A stretch of DNA of 64,000 bases from Candidatus Hadersleviella danica (GCA_016711405.1 JADJSZ010000001.1:62001-126000); one strand, 5' to 3'. Positions 9,398 to 17,870 are shown, counted from the first letter of the stretch. Notes: generated by a model not told the origin, from the sequence alone. Made by a program: numbers and translations.

Positions 9398-10444
9398 ATG
9401 CACAAGAAAGCAATCGCCTTTGGCCTATTCGCAGGGTTGCTCTTTGGAATTTCCACCCCCATTAGCAAACTCTTGTTGTCATCCTTAAACAGTTATACTG
9501 TGGCGGGGTTTTTATACTTTGGCGCGGCTTTGGTCTTTGCCCCTATATCGTCAAGAACTATCAATCTGACTTTAGCTACACTTTGTTAAAAAATAACTTG
9601 CCAAGTTGCTGGGCATCATTGTCTTTGGCGGCATCCTCTGCTTTTGTTTCTTCTGTTGGGATTAAAAAGTGCCAATTCCATGTCTGTTTCGATTTGGCTT
9701 AACTTTGAGCTAATCGCCACGGCCGTTTTAGGGGTTCTGTTTTTCAAAGAACATCTGTCGTTTTATGGCCTGATGGGCGTGTTGCTCACGTTAGTCGCAG
9801 GCATCATTATCTCCCTCAATGAGAGTGCGACAGGATTGCAGTCAGGGGTATTTATCGTCTTAGCTTGTTTCTGCTGGGGCATTGATAATCATTTAACGGC
9901 CGTTGTCGATGGCATTCCTTCCCAAGCAACGACCTTTATCAAAGGGTTTATGGGCGGTTTGGTGAATATCACCTTAGGCTGGCTGTTGTTTAATGAAGCC
10001 AATTTCTTGCAGTACAACATCGTCATCGCCTTGCTCTTAGGGATGTTTTCTTATGGCATTAGCATCGTTTTATACATCTCATCCGCCCAAATTTTAGGAG
10101 CCACACGTGGGCAGATTCTATTTAGCGTGTCTCCTTTTTGGGGGATTGCGGGCGCGGCCGTTCTTTTAGCCGAGCCAATCAATCTAACCACCGTTTTCGC
10201 CCTCCTGTTGCTTGTCGGAGGTATCTTTTTCTCGAATAAAAAAGGGCATGCCCACCCGCATAAACATATTCCAACAACGCATATTCATCACCATCATCAT
10301 GGCGATGGTCATCATTTTCATGCCCATGAAGGCGAGCATGGGCACGGCCGTCTGACCCATATTCACATTCATACCCATGAAGCAATGGAGCATGAGCATG
10401 ATCATTTCCCCGATTTGCATCATCGCCATGAGCATTCGGGTTGA
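9398..10444 (+). CDS. EamA/DMT-family transporter with histidine-rich tail; compensating frameshifts between ~9541 and ~9645
   Basis: Drug/metabolite transporter superfamily protein. Start at ATG 9398 after AGGAG. The first helix pair reads FGLFAGLLFGISTPISKLLL. Between 9541 and 9645 the protein passes through other frames, one reading LAKLLGIIVFGGILC, before returning to the original frame (LLLGLKSANSMSVSIWLNFE), so two or three indels are needed. The EamA repeats continue to about residue 280. The last ~68 residues contain 27 His plus several Asp/Glu, a cytosolic metal-binding tail like those on some Zn/Ni/Co transporters. Base composition is clearly more AT-rich than the neighbours, and CGGCCG occurs only a few times, suggesting acquisition. 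Substrate unknown; a metal is a reasonable guess. Confidence 0.75.
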
Positions 10445-10582
10445 CTCCTCATTTTAGAGCAGACCATCGTATAACCATCGTGTTATTTGCGTAGGGCAAA
10501 TAACGGCCGTCCCCAACCTCCTTTATGGTAAACAAGAGACAGTCATCAATCGCGTGTCTCTATTCACCATTTGGAGGTTTTT

Positions 10583-11516
10583 ATGCGTTACACCACTTTG
10601 TTTCTAATGGCCTTGTTGGCTTTGCTGGCCACGGCCGCTTGTGCCCCCACGGCCGAGTTTGAGCCAGCCGCCCAAGTCGCGGAGTTGGCCACGGCCGAAC
10701 CGACGGCCACTATGACCGCCACGCTTGTTGCGGCCGAGGTCATTACCCCCACGGCAACCCCTCTCCCCACCCGCACACTCGACCCCGTTTCGGCCACGGC
10801 CACGGCCGAGATGGCCCTACCTCCCTCCCATCTCGCTGACCCCGACACCGTGGGTTGTCTGGACACCTTCCCCCACGCCCTTCGGGATGGTGGAAACGGC
10901 CGAGCCAACCACCACTCCTAACCCAACCCCCCTTGGGGGCTACCTTACCTGTGCCGAAGTGGTTGAAAGCCACCCCTGACGATTGCCAAGCCCTTTATGA
11001 TTTATTCATGGGTACTGGCGGCGCCAATTGCACTACAGCAACCCTGCCCAAAACAATTGGTTCACCACCACCTCCGTTTGTGATTGGTATGGCATCACCT
11101 GTGAAGAGGAAAGCGGCCGTGTCAACCAACTTTTGTTAAACAAGAGCAATCTCGTTGGATTTATCCCCCCCACTTTGGGAAATATGACCAAGTTGGTAAG
11201 AATCGATTTGGGCCGTAACTCCCTCTCTGGCAATATCCCTCCTGAACTGGCTAATTTGCCCAACCTACAAAGTTTTTGGGTGAAAGACAACTTGTTGAGC
11301 GGGCCATTGCCCCCTGAATTCGTCAATTTAAGTAATCTGTTGGACCTGAATATTTCGGACAACCCCAGCATGAGCGGCGGTTTGCCCCTTGGTTTGACAG
11401 ATCTGCCACTGCGCGTGCTCCATTTTAAAAACACGGCCGTCTGCACCCCCAACGACCCTGCCTTCCAACAATGGCTGAATACACTCGAGGTTTGGGGTCG
11501 CCTCACCTGCCCGTAA
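10583..11516 (+). CDS. Lipoprotein with plant-type leucine-rich repeats; three frameshifts
   Basis: ATG 10583 follows GGAGG at 5 nt. A signal ending LATAAC gives a lipid-anchored Cys, followed by a Thr/Pro linker. The mature part has the LRR N-terminal cap (DCQALYDLFMGTGGAN then WHYSNPAQNNW, with SVCDWYGITC) and about four LRRs of plant type (LxGxIPPxLxNLxxL). Frames change near 10860 and 10975, and at 11030, where AATTGCAC lacks one G to give the expected Trp codon. Correcting gives about 310 residues. Probably a cell-surface binding protein. Similar proteins are frequent in Chloroflexota and Planctomycetes. Confidence 0.72.
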
Positions 11517-11596
11517 GGGGACAAGTGACTGGGGACAAATGACAAATGACGAAGGACAAATGACCAATGACCCCTGACACAGTAAAATACCAGCCC
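11517..11596. repeat. Word-repeat spacer (GGGGACAAATGAC, ACAAATGAC)
   Basis: The 80 bp between the LRR gene and purH are largely reiterated GACAAATGAC words. The same word is found at 27259-27280 and 54960-54985. Confidence 0.6.
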
Positions 11597-13141
11597 ATGA
11601 TAAAACCTAGAGCGATACTTTCTGTGTACGACAAAATGGGCTTGCTTGGCCTCGGCCGAGCACTGGCCAGTATGGATTGGGAGTGGTGGCCAGCGGCGGC
11701 TCTGCCCGCACACTGGCCGAGGCGGGCTTGCCCGTGCGCGATGTTTCGGCCGTGACAGGCTTCCCGAAATGCTCGGCGGCCGTGTCAAAACCCTGCACCC
11801 GCCGTGCATGGCGGCATCCTTGCCCGCGATTTGCCCGAAGACGACGACGACTTAGCCGCCAACGACATTCGCCCCGTGCAATTGGTGGTGTGCAACCTGT
11901 ACCCCTTCCAAGAGACGGTGCGCCAGCCCAATGTGAGCTTGGCCGAGGCGGTGGAGCAGATTGACATTGGCGGGGTGGCCTTGTTGCGAGCGGCGGCCAA
12001 AAACTTCGGCCGCGTCACCGTGCTGTGCGACCCGGCGGATTATGGCCTCGTCTTGCACCAATTGCGCGAGACGGGCACGGTGGATGCGGCCACGCGCCAA
12101 AAGCTGGCCCTGAAAGCGTTCCAGCACACCCGCGATTACGACACCGCCATTGCGGGCTATCTGGCGGGGCTGGAAACGGCCGACTCAGACCCCCTCCCCC
12201 CCACCTATTCGCTCCACCTGACCAAAAGCCAAACCCTGCGCTACGGCGAAAACCCGCACCAGAGCGCGGGCTTGTACAGCACCACGGCCGCCTATGCCCC
12301 CCTCGGCGGCGACCTGTTGCAAGGCAAAGAGCTTTCCTACAACAACCTGCTCGATTTGGATGCGGCGTGGCGGGCGGTGGAGAGCTACGACGAGCCGACC
12401 ATCGTCATTGTCAAACACCTCTCCCCCTGCGGCATCGCTTCGGCCGACAGCTTGGCCGAAGCGTTCCCCCTCGCCCTCGCCTCCGACCCCGTGTCGGCTT
12501 TTGGCGGGGTGCTGGCCGTCAATCGGCCTGTGGATGGGGCGTTGGCGGAGGCGATTCGCGCGGCCGATTTGTTCATCGAGGCGCTCGCCGCCCCCAGCTT
12601 TAGCGAGGAGGCACTGGCTTATTTTGCGGCCAAGAAGAAGAACTGCCGCCTTGTGGCCTTGAGCGAAAACCCGCCCCGTGGCGGTGGCTGGGAGCTACGC
12701 ACGGTGCGCGGCGGCTATCTGCTCCAAGATTTGGACATGGGCGACCCGGCAGAGACAGTGTGGCAAGTGGTGAGTGAGCGGCAACCCACGGCCGAGGAAC
12801 TCATTTCGCTCAAGACGGCGTGGCTGGCGGCCAGCCATGTCAAGTCGAACGCCATTGTGTTGGCGCAGGGCAAGGCGACGGTGGGCATTGGCGGTGGTTT
12901 GCCCAGCCGGGTGGATGCGGTGGGGATTGCTGTGCAAAAGGCGGGCGCAAAGGCGCAGGGGGCGGCGCTGGCTTCGGATGCGTTTTTCCCGTTCCCAGAT
13001 GGGATTGAGAAGGCGGCGGCGGCGGGGGTTTCGGCCGTGGTTCAGCCGGGCGGCTCGGTGCGGGATGATTTGGTGGTGGAGGCGGTGAATCGGCTCGGTT
13101 TGGCGATGGTGGTGACGAGGGTGCGCCACTTTCGGCATTAG
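11597..13141 (+). CDS. purH: Bifunctional AICAR transformylase/IMP cyclohydrolase; three 1-nt deletions near 11684, 11764 and 11799
   Basis: Last two steps of de novo purine synthesis. The N-terminal cyclohydrolase domain reads MIKPRAILSVYDK (frame 2), VASGGSARTLAEAGLPV (frame 1), EMLGGRVKTLHP (frame 3) and HGGILARDLPEDD (frame 2). Each change is cured by one base: T after GAG at 11684, C in the run at 11763, C in the run at 11798. Corrected length is 515 aa, normal for PurH. Downstream of 11804 the frame is intact: VVCNLYPF, the transformylase motifs LRYGENPHQSAGLY and SAFGGVLAVN, catalytic Lys/His in LKTAWLAASHVKSNAIVLA, and the typical end VRHFRH. Essential in most bacteria, so the indels are more likely read errors than decay. 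Confidence 0.92.
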
Positions 13142-13147
13142 GTAGGG

Positions 13148-13184
13148 AAAACTGACCATGTTCTGGGGGAAACACGGCCGTTTT
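13148..13184. repeat. Dispersed hairpin repeat, copy 1 (left arm degenerate), probable purH terminator
   Basis: Seven bases after purH. The right arm is the canonical AAACACGGCCGTTTT preceded by GGGGG; the left arm (AAACTGACCATGTT) has diverged but still pairs partly. Member of the family described at 16200-16236. Confidence 0.6.
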
Positions 13185-13203
13185 GCCTACCTATCTCAAT
13201 AAA

Positions 13204-13252
13204 GCCTAACAGACCTTATCCGCGCCTCACGTCGGCGGGAAGCCTGTTATGC
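13204..13252. other. attC-like recombination site 1 (49 bp)
   Basis: Begins GCCTAAC and ends GTTATGC, near-complementary 7-mers of the RYYYAAC...GTTRRRY type. The adjacent inner boxes CTTATCCGC and GCGGGAAG pair, leaving unpaired extra bases on one arm as in integron attC sites. It sits 43 bp downstream of the DUF6414 gene stop and marks the left edge of the accessory island. It is shorter than usual and the end box is off-consensus. Confidence 0.45.
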
Positions 13253-13295
13253 ATATGATATTCGCATGAAATGGATATTCGTTGATTTTGATGCC

Positions 13296-14387
13296 TTAGT
13301 CATTAAGAATTAATTCACGGTACACCGCAATTGGCCAAACGATAATTTCTAATTTATCCTTTGAATCAGCAATGGTTTGTTCCAGTTTGTTGTATGTATT
13401 GAACATATTCAAGAAAGCATCCCGTAATGAAGCGTTGGGATTGGTTTGAACAGTTTGTTTTTGGAATAAGGCATCTATATCCTGATTGGGATCATCTTCC
13501 AAAGTTTCATTATTGCTTTTCCCCGCAGTTTCTTTCAATTGAGAATCATCTTTTGCAGGGCATTAGATAAATTTTTGCGTCTGTTCGGGGGGTATGCGTG
13601 TAATCTGTCCGACGAGCGTTAGATTCTCGATTGCATTCTCACCATGTAGGGACGCAAATAAATCTGAGGGAATGCGCATCCATTTCTTATCAAGCAGGCT
13701 CCTAATTCTGAAGTTCTCGTCTCCATGATTTGGTTCAATGCTAATGTCAAATCCATCGCCGTAGAATAGGCGTGTAAGATATGAGAGCTTTTCGAGCATT
13801 TTGGGATCTTTATATAAATCACTGGACTTATAATCATCTTCTACATCGCTAAGTTTCCTGAGTTTGTTAATCTGTTCAGTTATAGCCCTTTTTGATTCCC
13901 TTGCACTGCGGTTTTTGATTTCAAGCTGTTGAATAAGGGAATTGGCACGCTCATAACCCTTGCTATTTTTTAAGTAGTTTAGAGCACGTCCAACCTCTCC
14001 AAATTCATCCAAAATTTGCGTTAAACGTTCATAATCCAAGAGAGTGGCTCTCCCTGTTACTTTAAATAAGTATGTTTGCGGCAAGATGGCCTGATAATTG
14101 TCGATAGACAGTTGTGATGCATCTTGAATTGATGTCTGCAATCTTTGCATTAAAAGGCTATACATATGGTCTGAAAGCACTCGACTTTCTGTCTGATATG
14201 ATGCTTGAGCTAAACGCGATTCCAATGTGGCTCCTGCATTTTCAGCACCACCTTCCTGCGTCTCAATATCGGTTCGCTCATCAGTTGCTTGTCGAATGAT
14301 TTGTTCAACAACGCCCTCGAAAACTTGTGAATATAAAGAGCTTAATCGCTCCGTATCCATATAAATAAAATCTCTAACGATTGCCAT
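13296..14387 (-). pseudogene. DUF6414-family protein interrupted by one in-frame stop (13563-13565)
   Basis: Two parts in the same frame: 274 residues beginning MAIVRDFIYMDTERLSSLYS, then TAA, then ~88 more residues ending LEIIVWPIAVYRELILND. The N-terminus resembles DUF6414 proteins, which start with a D-F-I/L-Y-x-D-x-x-R-L-x-S-x-Y pattern. The PIAVYR end looks like the conserved C-terminal strand of the same family, so the stop probably splits one ~362-residue protein. The middle is helical and charged. Function unknown. No CGGCCG occurs in the gene and it is AT-rich, consistent with recent transfer. It lies 7 nt downstream of a small membrane protein gene. The family assignment is from memory of the pattern. 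Confidence 0.6.
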
Positions 14388-14393
14388 TGATGT

Positions 14394-14663
14394 CTACTCC
14401 AGTTTGTCGTTCTGATTGAATAATGAATCTTTGCGCTTTTGCTCGTATAACTCATCGCGCTTTTGAGATTCGCGAGCAACGCGACTGGATATACTTTCAT
14501 GCTCCCCCGAATTTTGAGTAAATAAATCTTTAAGAGTATAACCCGTAAAGCCTGCCACCCCATCAAGGAAGGTAATAATACCTAGGGTTGACAAAATCGA
14601 ATAAATCCATCTGTATTGGAACTCACTAGACACATTCGGCAAAACAAAATTGTCTACTATCAT
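14394..14663 (-). CDS. Small membrane protein, upstream partner of the DUF6414 gene
   Basis: An 89-residue protein starting at ATG 14663, not recognised. Residues ~18-45 (WIYSILSTLGIITFLDGVAG) form one or two membrane segments, followed by a Ser/Glu/Lys-rich, probably helical cytoplasmic tail. Its stop is 7 nt before the DUF6414 start, so the two are likely translated from one message. A membrane-anchored partner of the DUF6414 protein is plausible but unproven. Confidence 0.55.
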   Translation of the reverse strand: MIVDNFVLPNVSSEFQYRWIYSILSTLGIITFLDGVAGFTGYTLKDLFTQNSGEHESISSRVARESQKRDELYEQKRKDSLFNQNDKLE

Positions 14664-14763
14664 TACCGACAGAAGGATGGCTCCGACAAAATTATGGCTA
14701 CGAGGAGTACTTTAAAGAATTTTCTCATTGTGTTTAAGAATAAAACATTTGAAGAAAGACTAT

Positions 14764-14824
14764 GTTATTAAACTGCAAATTATCGGATAATGTGCCAAAC
14801 AAGGGTTTAGGCTGTGCAGTCTAA
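14764..14824. repeat. Palindromic element 'TTAGACTGCA', copy a
   Basis: ATTAAACTGCA and TGCAGTCTAAT face each other across ~40 bp that includes TATCGGATAATGTGCCAAA. Related copies lie at 17871-17912 and 20357-20474. Its nature (small mobile element, recombination site or regulatory stem-loop) is unknown. Confidence 0.5.
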
Positions 14825-14913
14825 TTTCGCATGGGAGAATATCGCCAATCGAGGAGGGTGTCAACACTGCCGCGTCCTCCTTTACCCCCATACCGATTCA
14901 CTCGCGGGAATAG

Positions 14914-14950
14914 AACACGGCCGTGTTTCGGGGGAACACGGCCGTTGTGT
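14914..14950. repeat. Dispersed hairpin repeat, copy 2
   Basis: AACACGGCCGTGTTT, loop CGGGGG, AACACGGCCGTTGTG. It follows the 3' end of the decayed higA copy. The ~40 bp upstream (CCATACCGATTCACTCGCGG) are shared with the copy at 20562, so a larger unit was duplicated. Confidence 0.7.
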
Positions 14951-14957
14951 GTACAAC

Positions 14958-15267
14958 TTAAGCGACCATGAGCGGCTCAATCCGTGCCACGTCGCTCTCA
15001 ATCAGTTGCGCCGCCTCCCACAAATCCACCGCCCGTTGCGCATTCAGCCAAAACTCGGCCGAGTTGCCAAACAAACGGGCAAAGCGCAACGCCATTTCTG
15101 GCTAATCTTGCGCCTCACGCAGTATCTCATTGATGGATTGACGGGAAACACCAATCGCTTCCGCTAGGCTGGAAGCAGTCAGTCCATAATCTGGCAAAAA
15201 TCTTCCCGCAACATCTCCCCGGATGGGTGGGCTTGCGCTTTAATCTGGTTGTGTTCGGAATGCCCAT
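14958..15267 (-). pseudogene. Decayed higA antitoxin gene (partner of higB at 15287)
   Basis: Nearly identical in sequence to the intact higA at 16257-16571 but about 5 nt shorter. Losses are visible at TCTGGCTAA (versus TCTGGGCTAA), in the CGCCTCACGCAG region, at GGCAAAAATC (one A fewer) and at GGATGGGTGGG. These break the frame several times. It begins 19 nt after the higB stop, so it is the natural partner of that toxin. If the indels are read errors, this is an intact antitoxin. Confidence 0.7.
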
Positions 15268-15286
15268 TTATCACACCTCATCTTTC

Positions 15287-15568
15287 TTAATGGTAGTCGC
15301 AAACTTCAACATCATAGGCATCGCCATCCACAAACCGAAAGCAGATGCGCCACTGGTCGTTAATGGAGATGGCATATTGCCCTTTGCGGTCTCCTTCTAA
15401 CGCATGAAGCCGATTGCCCGGCGGCACTTTCAGGTCATCCAGCTTAGTCGCCAAGTCTACGTACTCAAGTTTGCGAGCCGCCCGTTTGGCGACATCCAGA
15501 GGGAATTTTTTGGCTTTGCCTGTAACATACAATTCCTGAGTGCGTCGGTCTGCAAACGTCTTAATCAT
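15287..15568 (-). CDS. higB: HigB-type (RelE superfamily) toxin
   Basis: A 93-residue ribosome-dependent mRNA interferase of the HigB/'proteic killer' family. It starts MIKTFADRRTQELYVTGKAK (family: IksFxdkxTexlfxgxxvk). Then come LDVAKRAARKLEYVDLATKLDDLKVPPGNRLHAL and GQYAISINDQWRICFRFVDG with the conserved Gln-Trp-Arg-Ile strand, ending VEVCDYH. Toxin-first order with higA 19 nt downstream is typical of higBA. A longer reading frame upstream is hairpin-repeat translation and was rejected. ATG 15568 fixes a family-length product. Confidence 0.9.
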   Translation of the reverse strand: MIKTFADRRTQELYVTGKAKKFPLDVAKRAARKLEYVDLATKLDDLKVPPGNRLHALEGDRKGQYAISINDQWRICFRFVDGDAYDVEVCDYH

Positions 15569-15669
15569 AGGCCAAATGTACTTTGTCACGTGACAGTTGT
15601 CAATGTCCGATAGCGCCCCCAGTTTGCCCAGATGCCATTTGGTGGTGGCAAGGGTGGTAGTTTTAAGAA

Positions 15670-15707
15670 GAAAACGGCCGTGTTTCGGGGGAAACACGGC
15701 CGCTTTG
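15670..15707. repeat. Dispersed hairpin repeat, copy 3
   Basis: AAAACGGCCGTGTTT, loop CGGGGG, AAACACGGCCGCTTT, followed by GCTACGTTCAACATTG, a flank also present at copy 4. It lies ~100 bp upstream of higB. Confidence 0.75.
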
Positions 15708-15820
15708 CTACGTTCAACATTGTACAGTTTAGCGGAGGGTGTTACGGTATTTTCAGCATTAGAGGGTAGAATATGAGTGACGGTATTTAATTGCTTTAGC
15801 TGTGGATGATGAGGTTGAAG

Positions 15821-16139
15821 ATGGACGAACAAGATCTATTGCAATGTGTGAAAACGGCCGTGTTAGAGATTGAACCCACGGCCGAGGTCATTCTCTTTGG
15901 TTCCGCGCTCGTAGCGATGCTCGCCCCGATTCAGATTGGGATTTTTTGGTGTTGCTGGAGGGCATGTAGACCATGCGCGTCGTTTGCGGGTCTATGAGCG
16001 GCTTTATCAATTGGAAGGCAGTTTGGGGTATCGAGAGAGTTTAGCGGCCGTGGTGCGGAGCCAGTTGGTTTGGGAGAGTGATTGGTATCACAGCCAGTTG
16101 TTTTACCAGAATGTGAGACAGGAAGGTGTTCCGCTATGA
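15821..16139 (+). CDS. MNT-type nucleotidyltransferase (minimal nucleotidyltransferase antitoxin-like); two 1-nt deletions
   Basis: ATG 15821 gives MDEQDLLQCVKTAVLEIEP then VILFGS. The expected polymerase-beta motif GSRARSDARPDSDWDFLVLL appears only if one C is added at 15903 (TTCCGC to TTCCCGC). Adding one G at ~15961 then continues the frame into EGHVDHARRLRVYERLYQLEG and a C-terminal segment ending VRQEGVPL. The corrected product is 106 aa. Such proteins transfer nucleotides (often AMP) to partner HEPN toxins in MNT/HEPN modules, but no HEPN gene is visible next to it. The stop codon overlaps the ATG of the DUF1294 remnant (ATGA). Confidence 0.72.
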
Positions 16140-16165
16140 CCCATCTGTATCGCCGCCACCGCACC
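16136..16165 (+). pseudogene. 5' fragment of a DUF1294 gene
   Basis: The first ~30 nt encode MTHLYRRHRT, nearly identical in DNA and protein to the start of the intact DUF1294 gene at 25262 (MTHLYRRNRT). After that the sequence diverges into hairpin copy 4. Probably what remains of a longer gene truncated by arrival of the hairpin/higA segment. Confidence 0.55.
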
Positions 16166-16199
16166 CCGCCGATTAGGTTTGGGGGGCAGGGGAGGGTAG

Positions 16200-16236
16200 A
16201 AAACGGCCGTGTTTCGGGGGAAACACGGCCGTTTTG
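16200..16236. repeat. Dispersed hairpin repeat, copy 4 (canonical)
   Basis: Perfect arms AAAACGGCCGTGTTT and AAACACGGCCGTTTT with loop CGGGGG. Each arm contains the genome-wide palindrome ACGGCCGT, and the trailing T-run makes it terminator-like. Eight copies lie between 13.1 and 22.3 kb (13148, 14914, 15670, 16200, 16632, 18685, 20562, 22302). They mostly follow gene 3' ends. Confidence 0.85.
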
Positions 16237-16256
16237 CTACGTTCAGCATTGCACAG

Positions 16257-16571
16257 TTACGCGACCATCAGCGGCTCAATCCGTGCCACATCGCTCTCAA
16301 TTAGTTGTGCCGCCTCCCACAAATCCACCGCCCGTTGCGCATTGAGCCAAAACTCGGCCGAGTTGCCAAACAAACGGGCAAAGCGCAACGCCATTTCTGG
16401 GCTAACCTTGTGCCGCTCGCGCAGTATCTCGTTGATAGATTGGCGCGAAACACCAATCGCTTCGGCGAGGCTGGAAGCAGTCAGTCCATAATCTGGCAAA
16501 AAATCTTCCCGCAACATCTCCCCGGATGGAGTGGGCTTGCGCTTTAATCTGGTTGTGTTCGGAATGCTCAT
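16257..16571 (-). CDS. higA: HigA-family antitoxin (XRE helix-turn-helix)
   Basis: A 104-residue DNA-binding antitoxin. It opens with the PTPSGEMLREDFLPDYGLT segment typical of HigA, then the HTH ASSLAEAIGVSRQSINEILR, and ends with the family tail LFGNSAEFWLNAQRAVDLWE. Upstream, where higB should be, only the last ~24 nt of a toxin gene remain (16593-16616), so this antitoxin is orphaned. It probably arose by duplication of the 14958-15568 locus and may still neutralise the HigB at 15287, whose own antitoxin copy looks broken. Confidence 0.9.
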   Translation of the reverse strand: MSIPNTTRLKRKPTPSGEMLREDFLPDYGLTASSLAEAIGVSRQSINEILRERHKVSPEMALRFARLFGNSAEFWLNAQRAVDLWEAAQLIESDVARIEPLMVA

Positions 16572-16592
16572 TTATCACACCTCATCTTTCTT

Positions 16593-16616
16593 AATGGTAG
16601 TCGCAAATTTCAACAT
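16593..16616 (-). pseudogene. 3' remnant of a second higB
   Basis: TTAATGGTAGTCGCAAATTT and the next few bases match the last codons (VEVCDYH and stop) of higB at 15287, at the same distance from the following higA. The rest of the toxin gene is missing and hairpin copy 5 follows. Confidence 0.65.
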
Positions 16617-16631
16617 TGGTGGTGGTGAGGC

Positions 16632-16667
16632 GAACGGCCGTGTTTCCCTCGAAACACGGCCGTTTTC
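16632..16667. repeat. Dispersed hairpin repeat, copy 5 (variant loop)
   Basis: GAACGGCCGTGTTT, loop CCCTCG, AAACACGGCCGTTTTC. The arms are conserved while the loop differs from CGGGGG, which suggests selection or conversion on the stem. It lies 12 bp beyond the stop of the YqcC-like gene, so it probably terminates that gene on the minus strand. Confidence 0.75.
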
Positions 16668-16678
16668 TTTTTGTATTT

Positions 16679-17008
16679 TCAAGTTGTAGCGTATTGCCGG
16701 CTGTACGCCTCCGCTATTTGATCAAACTCGCAGAGTAGCGTGACCAAGGACGCATACTCGTCTTGACCGTCAAAATTGCGGATTGCCGCAATCCCGACTT
16801 GGCTCTGGGGCGGCCACTGATTTTTGTACGAAGCCTCGTAAGCGCGAGGCAGGAAAACCTTAACCAACCATTGCTCGAAAGACATCGCCGCCATGCCAAA
16901 TGCGGAGCTAACGATCTCGGCGGGTTGGATCGGGCCAGCAAGCAGGCCAAGATGGCGTAGCTCCGTCTCAATCATTTCCAACTGTTCTCTCGGGTTGCGG
17001 GTAGTCAT
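16679..17008 (-). CDS. YqcC-like protein
   Basis: A 109-residue protein resembling the YqcC/DUF446 family (small helical proteins, in E. coli encoded next to the tRNA pseudouridine synthase truC). Shared features are a helical N-terminus (REQLEMIETELRHLGLL), a central MSFEQWLVKVFLPRAYE matching 'meplEWLQwvliPRM', and a helical end. ATG 17008 was chosen because it lies 8 nt from the attC-like site, where gene cassettes usually start, and upstream translation is not family-like. No CGGCCG in the gene. Function unknown. Confidence 0.7.
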   Translation of the reverse strand: MTTRNPREQLEMIETELRHLGLLAGPIQPAEIVSSAFGMAAMSFEQWLVKVFLPRAYEASYKNQWPPQSQVGIAAIRNFDGQDEYASLVTLLCEFDQIAEAYSRQYATT

Positions 17009-17016
17009 GCTCTCAT

Positions 17017-17135
17017 GCCTAACGGTTTGCCTTACTGGCGCCGTCAGAACCGACTTCGCCAACGAAGATTACTAAACTTACGAGTTAGCGTTAAGAAGAA
17101 GGCGTAAACCAAATCCACTGCACGCGATGTTGGGC
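17017..17135. other. attC-like recombination site 2 (119 bp)
   Basis: Bounded by GCCTAAC and GTTGGGC, which pair 6 of 7 and fit RYYYAAC/GTTRRRY. It lies exactly between the stop of the zinc-ribbon gene (27 bp away) and the start of the YqcC-like gene (8 bp away), the position of attC in a cassette array. The inner L boxes pair only weakly, so this is the least certain of the three sites. Confidence 0.4.
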
Positions 17136-17161
17136 GCGGTTTTGCCATGCCGAACTTGGTT

Positions 17162-17833
17162 TCATGGATAACTTGTATCAACAATGGTTTCTGAACCATT
17201 AGATTCCGTCCATCCCAACTGGCAATTTGAACAGCGGTAAACGATAAATTTGTCGTAATAGGCCGTCGCACTATACGACCCCCATTCCATGGTTCCGCCT
17301 TTATACTTTTCCTCGTATTTTTTTTTGATGGTAAGTGTTTGACACGCAGGACAGGTTTCTCCGTCCCATTCTTGGAGAAACTGTTCGTAGAAAACATCTC
17401 TGTACCACACCACGCACCAGTATTCGGGCAAAGGCTCATCTGATGGATACAACAATAAATCATGCGGATATTTCTTGTCGGCGGGCGCTACAATTCTCTC
17501 TAATTTGGCGCGAATAGGTTGGAAGGGTAAAAGATTTTCGTTAATTTCCCGATCTATTTGTTTTGCCAGCCATTTTAACCAAGCGGTCGCGTTTTCATTG
17601 GTTGGGTTTTCAAGTTTAATCGTTGCATATTGAGTGACTAATTCCAGAATCGTATTGTCATGCAGGTCTTGGGCTAGGAGATAGGCAATATCTTTTTTTG
17701 CTTGCAACAGAGGTCGAGCGTCAGCCAATGCTTGAAACTCAAGCAGGTTGACAATTTCCCACGTTTCTTCTCTTCCTGCACAATTTTCTTGTAAAAACTC
17801 TTTGATAAATTCCAAGCGTTCCATGTCTATCAT
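17162..17833 (-). CDS. Uncharacterised protein with C-terminal zinc ribbon
   Basis: 223 residues, not recognised. The N-terminal two-thirds is probably helical. The C-terminal part has CPAC near residue 155 and CSNC near residue 200, spaced to bind one zinc ion, with a GGTMEWGSYSATAYYDKFIV insertion between them. AT-rich and free of CGGCCG, unlike the native genes. It is flanked by an attC-like site on its 3' side and by a TTAGACTGCA element upstream, so it looks like a single-gene cassette. Confidence 0.6.
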   Translation of the reverse strand: MIDMERLEFIKEFLQENCAGREETWEIVNLLEFQALADARPLLQAKKDIAYLLAQDLHDNTILELVTQYATIKLENPTNENATAWLKWLAKQIDREINENLLPFQPIRAKLERIVAPADKKYPHDLLLYPSDEPLPEYWCVVWYRDVFYEQFLQEWDGETCPACQTLTIKKKYEEKYKGGTMEWGSYSATAYYDKFIVYRCSNCQLGWTESNGSETIVDTSYP

Positions 17834-17870
17834 TGCTCAAACTCTTTTACTGGTTTAAAGTGCCCAACTA

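Noticed and set aside
15569..15832. N-terminal extension of HigB through hairpin copy 3
   Set aside because: The extra 88 residues translate the hairpin repeat; family proteins start at the ATG 15568.
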